Origin: Flammeovirga aprica JL-4
GTDB taxonomy: Bacteria; Bacteroidota; Bacteroidia; Cytophagales; Flammeovirgaceae
Direction of reading: 5' to 3'
Length of the DNA stretch: 64,000 bases
NCBI RefSeq assembly: GCF_012844305.1
Contig: NZ_JABANE010000035.1
Span: forward strand, 1-64,000
The position numbers and the translations under genes were made by a program. The notes below the pieces were generated by a model, which saw only the letters and a program-made list of their open reading frames with translations, searched no databases and was not told the origin of the DNA. Shown here piece after piece: positions 57,423 through 64,000 of this stretch. Position 1 is the stretch's first letter. Each line of letters opens with the position of its first letter.

Positions 57423-57575
57423 ATCATTCCTTTTATAAGAATGTTTAAATTCTAAATACTATTTCATCATAATAATCTCACTAAGCTGTTCATCAAACCA
57501 AGAATATTACTAAATTTACAAGACATATTAATCGTATTTCCTTATTAAAGGCTCAATCTCAATCAACTCTTCAAC

Positions 57576-60068
57576 ATGAAGAACATATTTAAACTATTCC
57601 TATTTTTCTTTTTCTTAATCAATTCATTTGTATTACAAGCACAAGTATTTAGTGTTCAAAATGCCTTACACTCAGGTATTGAAGGAGTGTTTATTCGGGA
57701 TGAACATGGCGAAAGTACCATAACGAATGAACAAGGTAATTTTGAGTTGTTTGGTAACGGAAAGCGTTTTACTTTTTCTCATGTCAACTATAAATCAGTG
57801 ACGGTATCACGTAACTATCTCACACAATACGCTGTCATTTATCTTGATGAGAAAATTATTTCATTGGATGAAGTTGTGGTAGGCGGAAATAAATGGGAGG
57901 AGAAATCTTATGAGAATCCACAGCAGATCAAAACCATAAAAAGTATCGCTATTGCGAATGATATGCCAAGAACTTCGGCTGATTTAATAGGTAATACTGG
58001 TGAAGTTTACATACAGCAAAGTCAGATGGGTGGGGGAAGTCCAATGATCAGGGGTTTTTCTGCCAATCAGATCCTTTTGGTGGTAGATGGCGTGAGGATG
58101 AACAATGCAATTTACAGGAGTGGCAACCTTCAGAATATATTAAGTATTGATCCACAAAGTGTGGAAAATGCAGAAATTATTTTTGGTCCGGGAAGTGTTA
58201 TTTATGGTAGCGATGCTTTGGGTGGCGTAATAGATTTTCATACACGAACACCTAAATTGTCCAGTCAGACAAATGCTTTTTTACATGGAGATGCATCTAT
58301 TCGTTTAGCTTCTGCTACGGGGGAAGGAACAGGGACAATTCATCTCAATGTTTCCAATAACAAATGGGCATGGCATGGTGGTTTTTCTTATTCCTCATTT
58401 CAAGATTTGATTGCCGGCGGATGGTACAAATCAAATAGTGATATGTTTGGCCAAAGAAAATTTACGGTAAAATATGAAAATGGATCGGATCTCATTCAGT
58501 CCAATTTTCATCAGCTGGAAAAACAAACTCCTTCTGCCTATGAACAGTTCAGTACGCAACAAAAATTAAGATTCAAGCCCAATAAGTATGTAGATGCTCA
58601 ATATTCATTTCTTTTGACAAATACCACAAACATCCCAAGGTATGACCGTTTAACAGAACTGAATTCAATAAAGGATGAAAATGGTCAAGACCTCAATGTT
58701 ACTTCAGAAGATGTTTTTGGAATTGATAATAACGAGTTACAAACCGTGTATGGAAATACAACCCCTAAGTTTTCAGAGTGGTATTACGGTCCTCAGTTCT
58801 GGATGTTGAATGCCTTGAAAATCAAATTATCAAAACCTACCCGCCTGTATGATAATTTAAAAACAACACTTTCTTATCAGTTGGTCAATGAAGACAGGCA
58901 CAATAGAAAATTTAATAATGAGAACAGGTATAATGATTATGTGGATGTCAATATTTGGGGATTAAACCTTGATTTGATAAAACGTATCAATGAGAAAATT
59001 GAAATTGCGTATGGTTTTGAAGGTACAACGAATAAAGTTTCTTCAAGAGCAAATCGGTATAATATTCTTACAGGGAGAAAAGAAGATGCTTTACCTCGAT
59101 ATGCTGGAGGAGGGAGCTTTTATTCTACACTTGGGTTTTATGGCTTAGGGAAATACCGTTTTAATGAAAAGTGGATTGCTTCTTTTGGATTAAGATATTC
59201 CCATACATTTATCACCTCTGATTATACTGATCAAGCTTCACAGCAATTAAACTTACCTTACGATCATTTTAATTATGATGTGGGGTCACTGACCGGAAGT
59301 ATAGGAGCAACTTATCAGTATGAAGGATGGCTTTTGAAAACACAATTCGCTAAAGGTTTTAAAGCACCTAACATTGATGACATAGGAAAAGTATATAATC
59401 CTTCAAAGGATGATCTCGTGGTTCCTAATCCTGATTTGAAACCAACAGATGTGTATACACTTGATCTTACAGTTGAAAAAAGGTGGGATGATATTTTTCA
59501 AGTCGGAGTTACAGGATTTTACTCATGGTTGCATAATGCTATGTTGAGAAACCCATACCAGTATAATGGAAAAGACTCTATTGAAATTGATAACGAAAAA
59601 TATGCAGTTTTTGCGCTACAGAATACTGGTAGTGCCCGAATAGCGGGATATTCATTAAATCTAAAAGCAAATATCAGTAGAGAATTATCCTTGCAAGGAA
59701 CCTACACTTACATTTTTGGAGAAGATGAAGCTACAGGTGATCGTCTCCGTCATGTTCCGCCAGAATTTGGTAAAATAGCTTTGCTTTATTCAAGAAACCG
59801 TTGGCATGTTGGCTTGAACACCTTTTTTAGTGGATCGATTGCATTTCAGGATTTAGCACCTTCAGAACAAGCTAAACCTTATTTATATGCTCATGAGGGT
59901 GTACTTTCATGGTGGACTTTAAATTTCCAAAGCAGTTTACGTTTTAGAGATTTTGCTGAAATTCATTTTAATGTCGATAATATCTTTGATCAAAATTACA
60001 GGACCTATAGCTCAGGAATTAATGCGGCAGGTCGTAATTTTTCTTTTGGGATGAGAGGTTTTTTCTAA
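57576..60068 (+). CDS. TonB-dependent receptor
   Basis: This 830-residue outer-membrane receptor has a signal peptide (FFFLINSFVLQAQ). A carboxypeptidase-D-like beta domain follows (about 30-95). Next is a canonical plug: GGGSPMIRGFSANQILLVVD (about 155-174), MNNAIYRSGNLQNILSI, then IFGPGSVIYGSDALGGVIDF. The barrel ends in a terminal Phe (NFSFGMRGFF). The plug sequence resembles receptors of the haem/haemoglobin and cobalamin group more than SusC glycan receptors, and no SusD gene is adjacent. Iron, haem or vitamin uptake is therefore more likely than polysaccharide uptake, but the ligand cannot be fixed. Confidence 0.93.
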   Translation: MKNIFKLFLFFFFLINSFVLQAQVFSVQNALHSGIEGVFIRDEHGESTITNEQGNFELFGNGKRFTFSHVNYKSVTVSRNYLTQYAVIYLDEKIISLDEVVVGGNKWEEKSYENPQQIKTIKSIAIANDMPRTSADLIGNTGEVYIQQSQMGGGSPMIRGFSANQILLVVDGVRMNNAIYRSGNLQNILSIDPQSVENAEIIFGPGSVIYGSDALGGVIDFHTRTPKLSSQTNAFLHGDASIRLASATGEGTGTIHLNVSNNKWAWHGGFSYSSFQDLIAGGWYKSNSDMFGQRKFTVKYENGSDLIQSNFHQLEKQTPSAYEQFSTQQKLRFKPNKYVDAQYSFLLTNTTNIPRYDRLTELNSIKDENGQDLNVTSEDVFGIDNNELQTVYGNTTPKFSEWYYGPQFWMLNALKIKLSKPTRLYDNLKTTLSYQLVNEDRHNRKFNNENRYNDYVDVNIWGLNLDLIKRINEKIEIAYGFEGTTNKVSSRANRYNILTGRKEDALPRYAGGGSFYSTLGFYGLGKYRFNEKWIASFGLRYSHTFITSDYTDQASQQLNLPYDHFNYDVGSLTGSIGATYQYEGWLLKTQFAKGFKAPNIDDIGKVYNPSKDDLVVPNPDLKPTDVYTLDLTVEKRWDDIFQVGVTGFYSWLHNAMLRNPYQYNGKDSIEIDNEKYAVFALQNTGSARIAGYSLNLKANISRELSLQGTYTYIFGEDEATGDRLRHVPPEFGKIALLYSRNRWHVGLNTFFSGSIAFQDLAPSEQAKPYLYAHEGVLSWWTLNFQSSLRFRDFAEIHFNVDNIFDQNYRTYSSGINAAGRNFSFGMRGFF

Positions 60069-60432
60069 AAGTTTAGTTCAGAAAGGTGACTTTTTTAAGG
60101 TTGTGATATAAGTAATTGAAAAGATTAAATTGAATTATGAATATGCACAATATCACAAAGAAAATCATACTGAAAAGTTTTGGATACTTATTACTTTCAA
60201 CTCTCAATACACTAGTTTGTATTTTGATAGGAACTAATTTTCAAATACTTCAGACGTTATAATACCTTCATCCCAAAAACAAAAACTAAATTATATCTGT
60301 ATAATCATTGTATTAATACAAGATGTTATGAGAATGGTTTTAAAAATCAATAACACTACTGTAATTATTTAATATCTTACAGATAAGATCTATCGATTCT
60401 GATTAAAAATTAAAACCTTCAATCAAAAAAAC
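60069..60432. other. Intergenic region between receptor and sulfatase genes
   Basis: This 364-base AT-rich stretch has no clear terminator or perfect -7 box. The only item of note is a 41-codon open frame (60137-60262) listed separately. Confidence 0.5.
60137..60262 (+). CDS. Possible 41-residue membrane peptide
   Basis: This short frame starts MNMHNITKKIILKSFGYLLL and carries a basic N-terminus followed by one hydrophobic segment (about residues 14-32), the layout of a small membrane peptide. There is no homology I recognise and no distinctive ribosome site, so it may be chance in AT-rich DNA. Confidence 0.2.
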   Translation: MNMHNITKKIILKSFGYLLLSTLNTLVCILIGTNFQILQTL

Positions 60433-62187
60433 ATGTACAGATTACTCATTTTGGTAGGTATGTCAATGTATCTCATTGGCTGTAGTACCTCCACATCTAG
60501 CCCAACAAAAGACTCAGAATTAGCTGATAAGAAAACCAATATTTTAGTGTTGATTGGCGATGACATTGCCTTTGGCGATTTAGGAGTTTACGGCTCAGAA
60601 ATCAAGACGCCAAATTTTAACCGTTTAGCAAAAGCGGGGGTCCGTTTCTCAAATTTTCACTCTTCACCTGTGTGTTCCGTTACACGTTCCATGTTGATGA
60701 CAGGATGTAATAACATCGAGGTAGGATTGGGTTCCTTTGATTATTCTTTTTACCCAGATTCAAAAGGAAAGCCCGGTTATGAAGGTTATCTGACAGAAAA
60801 TGCAGTGACTATATCACAATTATTCAGCGATGAAGGTTATGATGTAATCAAAGTAGGAAAGTGGCATTTAGGGGGAGAAGAAGCTGGCGGTTACGGTCCC
60901 ACACACTGGGGTTTCAATAAAGAGTTTGGTATTCTTTCAGGTGGTTCCAATCATTGGAATAACCTAAGAATGACACCTATTTTCTCGGACCCAGATTTTA
61001 TGAACAAAAAGTTTGAAGAGCACTGGACTTTAAACGGAGAGAAATTTGACAGACCGGATGGTGTATATTCAGGTGAATTGTATACAAATCAATTATTGAA
61101 ATTTATCAAAGAGTCAGATGCTGAAGGAAAACCTTGGTTTACTTGGATGGCATTTACAACAGCACATTTCCCTATTCAAGCACCACCTGAATTGATCGAT
61201 AAACATTATAAATTTTACTTAGAAAAAGGGTATGAAGGCTTGAAAAAGCATCGTTATAAAAGTCTGAAGAAGCATGGCTTAATATCACACTTAGCATCAG
61301 AAGCAAAGGAAAACGATCTGGTCAAGAAGTGGAATGATTTAAGTGAGGACGAAAAGAAATACCAAGCCAGAGTTTTTGCGACTTATGCTGCTGAAATTGA
61401 GGATCAAGATAATAGAATAGGCCAAATTTTAGATTACTTAAAAAAGTCGGGTCAGTTAGAAAACACAATGATTGTTTACCTTTCAGATAACGGACCGGAG
61501 GGAATGGAAGCCGAGAACCCAAATACAGGAAACGAGGTCTTTGGTGAGTGGATCAAGAAAAATTATGATACAAGTTTTGAAGCTATAGGTACAGCCAATT
61601 CTTGTAACTATATAGGTACTGCTTGGGCCAATGCGGCTACAGGTGGCCTTTCATGGTGGAAGTGGTTTATTGGGGAAGGAGGAATCAGAGTACCGATGAT
61701 GATTGTGCCTCCGGGAGCAATGGTCAATAAATACGAAAGAGCTGGTGAAATCAGTGATGTAGTATTTTCTGTAAAAGACCTTCCAATGACGATCCTCGAT
61801 TATGCAGGAATTAAGCATCCGGGCACTAATTACAAAGGCAAAACGGTCACTGCTCCAAGTGGTATTTCTGCAAGAGCGTTCTTAGATGGGAAATCAAATA
61901 TAGTAAGATCGGAAGACGATTGGTATGCCTTTGAGCTTTTTGGAAATGCGTATCTGATGAAAGGAAATTTCAAATTGATGAAAGTGAGAAAAGGGATGTT
62001 TGGTGATGGAGAATGGCATTTGTATGATGTAGTGAAAGATCCTTCAGAAAGAGTCTTCTTGGAGAAGAAAATGCCTGATAAGTTTAAAGAAATGATGGCC
62101 CTTTATAAATCTTATGAAATGAAACATAATTTGGTAAAGGTAGATGAAGGTTGGAATGCATTCCAGGCGGCTAGTGAAGCGAATTAA
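60433..62187 (+). CDS. Lipoprotein sulfatase (S1 family) with variant formylglycine signature
   Basis: This 584-residue arylsulfatase-type hydrolase has a lipoprotein signal (Cys17 after MYLIG). The alkaline-phosphatase-like core shows Asp43-Asp44 (LVLIGDDIAFGDLG), the formylglycine site Cys81 (SPVCSVTRSMLMTG), KVGKWHLGG, and YLSDNGPEGME. The site reads C-S-V-T-R, with Val where the canonical C/S-x-P/A-x-R has Pro or Ala; this may affect recognition by the maturase. A long insertion with GGLSWWKWFIGEGGIRVPM precedes the C-terminal domain. It is monocistronic and no maturase gene is in the window. The sulfated substrate is unknown; marine algal glycans are a plausible guess. Confidence 0.93.
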   Translation: MYRLLILVGMSMYLIGCSTSTSSPTKDSELADKKTNILVLIGDDIAFGDLGVYGSEIKTPNFNRLAKAGVRFSNFHSSPVCSVTRSMLMTGCNNIEVGLGSFDYSFYPDSKGKPGYEGYLTENAVTISQLFSDEGYDVIKVGKWHLGGEEAGGYGPTHWGFNKEFGILSGGSNHWNNLRMTPIFSDPDFMNKKFEEHWTLNGEKFDRPDGVYSGELYTNQLLKFIKESDAEGKPWFTWMAFTTAHFPIQAPPELIDKHYKFYLEKGYEGLKKHRYKSLKKHGLISHLASEAKENDLVKKWNDLSEDEKKYQARVFATYAAEIEDQDNRIGQILDYLKKSGQLENTMIVYLSDNGPEGMEAENPNTGNEVFGEWIKKNYDTSFEAIGTANSCNYIGTAWANAATGGLSWWKWFIGEGGIRVPMMIVPPGAMVNKYERAGEISDVVFSVKDLPMTILDYAGIKHPGTNYKGKTVTAPSGISARAFLDGKSNIVRSEDDWYAFELFGNAYLMKGNFKLMKVRKGMFGDGEWHLYDVVKDPSERVFLEKKMPDKFKEMMALYKSYEMKHNLVKVDEGWNAFQAASEAN

Positions 62188-62203
62188 AAGATGAAAATAG
62201 TAG

Positions 62204-62243
62204 TAGGGCATTTACGAGGTATCAATTCCTTGTAAATGCCCTA
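62204..62243. terminator. Convergent terminator between sulfatase and WG-repeat genes
   Basis: TAGGGCATTTACGAGG (62204-62219) pairs with CCTTGTAAATGCCCTA (62228-62243) over 16 bp with one G-U pair. T-rich or A-rich flanks on either side let it serve the two convergent genes, whose stops are 73 bases apart. Confidence 0.8.
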
Positions 62244-62260
62244 TTATTCTATCAATTATT

Positions 62261-63592
62261 TTATTGAGTATTCAAATCAACATATTCAAATCCAGTACTG
62301 TCAATAAAGAAGTGTTTTGTTGTGACTCTTCTCTTATTTTTTGATTTTAGAACTTTAGCAAAGCCATTATTGAAAGTAGAAATAAAATCATATTTTGGCT
62401 GAACTATAACATTTAAGTCCTTATTCAAAACACCAAAAGAAGAACTGTTTAATGTTGAAAAAATAATCATCCCTTCTTTGCCTTCTTTTACTTTATCAAT
62501 GCTCAGTGTAGCATTAAGTTTTTGATACGATTCACTGTCATGAAATTGATAAGTTCCTTTTGAAGTTTTAAATGCCAGTGGAGCACCTTCACATACTATC
62601 CCCTCAACATAATCATCAAAAGGTATTTTAAGATCTCCTTTATAATCAGAAAAACAGACTTTCTCATCCCAGCTTTTTAAAATAAAACCATTTTTGTTCT
62701 GCCCTAAAAAATGCTGAACGGGTATGGTGGCCAATATCAATTTACCGTATTTATTAATAATTCCATTAGGGGAGTCCATCACATATACATGTTCATAATT
62801 ACTGGCAATATAGTTATCACCATACATGTGTGTTCTTCTCACGTGTGAAAAACCATACTTGAAATCATAAGCTTCTACAAATTGAGCAGGAATTGTCATA
62901 ATACCAGAATGATCAATATAACCACCTTTGCCATGCACTACATTTTTTACGACTAGTGCCAATCCTTCAGAATAATCGCCTACTTTGCCGTATTGTACAG
63001 GAACTACTTCTTTGCCAAAAGTATTAATGAAGCCGTACCATAAATCACCATTCTCTCCCCAACGTTGTTTCTGATTATTATTCTTAGATTCTCTACTTTG
63101 AAAGACTTTATTTTTTGAATCAATACCAATATTAAGTGTTTTATAATTCTCTACTCTGAAGTTATAATCAGTAGGTTCTTTAAGCATACCAACAGCCGCT
63201 TTCCCCTCACAAAATTCACCAATATAATCGTATTTAAAAGGAACAATCACTTGACCTTTATTATTGATAACACCAAACTTCTTGTCCTTTACAACGGCCA
63301 GCAGACCATGATTAAAACGAGGTGGTTCTTCATCAGTAGTAACATAAGTTCCAATTTTTACCACTTCATTTCCTTGCTTGTCGATAAAGCCAAATTCGCC
63401 ACCTTTTTCTACATAAGCCACTTCATCATAAAATAATTCAGCATGATCAAACTGCACAGGTATGACAAGCTTTTTAGTTTCTGAAGACATGTAGCCATAT
63501 TTTCCAGATTTTAGGTAAGGAACGAGTTGGTCTTGGGAAAAAAGTAAATTAGTAACCAGTAATAAAATTGAGATAGTACAAAAAGTTTTCAT
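62261..63592 (-). CDS. Exported WG-repeat protein
   Basis: This 443-residue protein starts with a signal peptide (ISILLLVTNLLFSQ) and carries repeated WG/KWG-like beta motifs of about 35-60 residues: GKYGYMSSETKKLVIPVQFD, GEFGFIDKQGNEVVKI, KFGVINNKGQVIVPFKYDYI, WYGFINTFGKEVVPVQYGKV, GIINKYGKLI, FGVLNKDLNVIVQPKYDFIS. Such repeats form beta-propeller-like or solenoid binding surfaces; no catalytic residues are seen. It is monocistronic on the minus strand with a perfect -7 box 36 bases upstream. Family call is confident; binding partner unknown. Confidence 0.9.
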   Translation of the reverse strand: MKTFCTISILLLVTNLLFSQDQLVPYLKSGKYGYMSSETKKLVIPVQFDHAELFYDEVAYVEKGGEFGFIDKQGNEVVKIGTYVTTDEEPPRFNHGLLAVVKDKKFGVINNKGQVIVPFKYDYIGEFCEGKAAVGMLKEPTDYNFRVENYKTLNIGIDSKNKVFQSRESKNNNQKQRWGENGDLWYGFINTFGKEVVPVQYGKVGDYSEGLALVVKNVVHGKGGYIDHSGIMTIPAQFVEAYDFKYGFSHVRRTHMYGDNYIASNYEHVYVMDSPNGIINKYGKLILATIPVQHFLGQNKNGFILKSWDEKVCFSDYKGDLKIPFDDYVEGIVCEGAPLAFKTSKGTYQFHDSESYQKLNATLSIDKVKEGKEGMIIFSTLNSSSFGVLNKDLNVIVQPKYDFISTFNNGFAKVLKSKNKRRVTTKHFFIDSTGFEYVDLNTQ

Positions 63593-63627
63593 TTCTTCAA
63601 TTGTAGTCTAAAAAACGTAAATGTAAC

Positions 63628-63635
63628 CAAATGTA
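63628..63635 (-). promoter_or_regulatory. -7 box of the WG-repeat gene promoter
   Basis: Read on the minus strand, this is TACATTTG, a perfect TAnnTTTG box placed 36 bases before the ATG. That is nearly the same spacing as the box of the beta-CASP operon (34 bases). No clear TTG lies at the -33 position. Confidence 0.4.
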
Positions 63636-63926
63636 ATAAAAATATATGTAATTCATAGTGTGACGGTCCTAATTAAAAGCTTTATAATAAGTCTATTATC
63701 ATTAAATAAGCCAATTTTATCCTATTTCATATTGGAAGGATAGTCATTACAGTTTTTAATTTGAGAAGCGTTTCAATAAGCTGTTTTTTTGAGAAAATTA
63801 GTGATGTCACCTTTTGTAATTTCATTTTTTTTTTATTCTGAAGGAAAAATGAGATGTTTGTTTCAAGAAAAATTCACACAAAAAACAGAAAGAATTTTGT
63901 AGAATCATCATTTAATTAAATAGCCT

Positions 63927-63960
63927 AAAAAAGAACATTTTTATAAAGTGTTCTTTTTTT
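63927..63960. terminator. Orphan bidirectional terminator
   Basis: AAAAAAGAACA (63927-63937) pairs with TGTTCTTTTTT (63949-63959), and T residues follow. Its A/T-flanked symmetry lets it act in both directions. No plus-strand gene ends near it inside the window, so it probably ends a minus-strand gene beyond the right edge. Confidence 0.7.
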
Positions 63961-64000
63961 ATTTACAATATTCTGTGGTATTCTGTATTACTAAAAAAGT

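Larger units (their letters stand above)
63593..64000. other. Right-edge intergenic region
   Basis: Upstream of the WG-repeat gene this 408-base AT-rich stretch shows a promoter for that gene, a ten-T run (about 63829-63838), and a hairpin terminator near 63927-63960. No reading frame of note is present. Confidence 0.5.

Noticed and set aside
55038..62187. Polysaccharide utilisation locus (SusC/SusD type)
   Set aside because: Receptors, a PCMD lipoprotein and a sulfatase are present, but there is no SusD, no glycoside hydrolase or lyase, and the genes are separated by terminators or gaps.

Overview
The window is AT-rich and gene-dense and looks like the chromosome of a Bacteroidota bacterium, most likely a marine, gliding, polysaccharide-using Cytophagales member of the Flammeovirga type. 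That placement is inferred from several things. Two very large secreted proteins end in type A sorting domains of the type IX secretion system (T9SS). There are TonB-dependent receptors with carboxypeptidase-D-like N-terminal domains, a PCMD-domain lipoprotein, Bacteroidota-style -7 promoter boxes (TAnnTTTG), and no conspicuous Shine-Dalgarno sequences. I saw no rRNA, tRNA, CRISPR array, transposase or phage gene.

Layout. 1-2.4 kb: a two-gene minus-strand operon, a beta-CASP metallo-beta-lactamase-fold protein followed by a DUF2520 Rossmann protein. 2.45-3.1 kb: an intergenic stretch with several stable hairpins and a terminator that no gene accounts for. 3.1-9.8 kb: a three-gene RND efflux operon whose TolC-type protein carries a substrate-binding-protein-like domain at its N-terminus. 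10.2-17.6 kb: a complete xylose-to-pentose-phosphate unit (xylose isomerase, sugar/H+ symporter, xylulokinase, small transaldolase, transketolase) closed by a strong terminator. 17.7-23.9 kb: a minus-strand cluster of an enoyl-CoA hydratase, an AldA-like aldehyde dehydrogenase, a solute-binding-protein homologue without a signal peptide, and two similar class III CoA-transferases. The cluster looks like a coherent, uncharacterised catabolic module.

24.1-28.3 kb: a DUF6786 lipoprotein, then an overlapping trio of DUF2157, DUF4401 and GDYXXLXY proteins. The DUF2157 gene carries a perfect 33-bp in-frame tandem duplication inside a membrane helix. 28.5-31.0 kb: an outer-membrane beta-barrel receptor. 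31.3-53.0 kb: two giant surface or secreted proteins, a 4437-residue beta-repeat protein and a 2740-residue subtilisin-like protease with an unusual domain mix; together they fill about a third of the window. 53.2-57.4 kb: a small membrane protein, a transglutaminase-like protein, and an outer-membrane protein paired with a PCMD lipoprotein. 57.6-60.1 kb: a TonB-dependent receptor. 60.4-62.2 kb: a lipoprotein sulfatase with a variant active-site signature. 62.3-63.6 kb: a WG-repeat protein on the minus strand.

The right-hand half is mostly envelope and cell-surface biology. The left-hand half is pentose metabolism, efflux and a CoA-ester pathway. The best candidates for undescribed biology are the CoA-transferase/signal-less binding protein cluster (17.7-23.9 kb), the structured RNA candidates at 2.7-2.98 kb and 25.5-25.7 kb, and the domain architecture of the giant protease. 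All calls come from reading the sequence; no database search was run.
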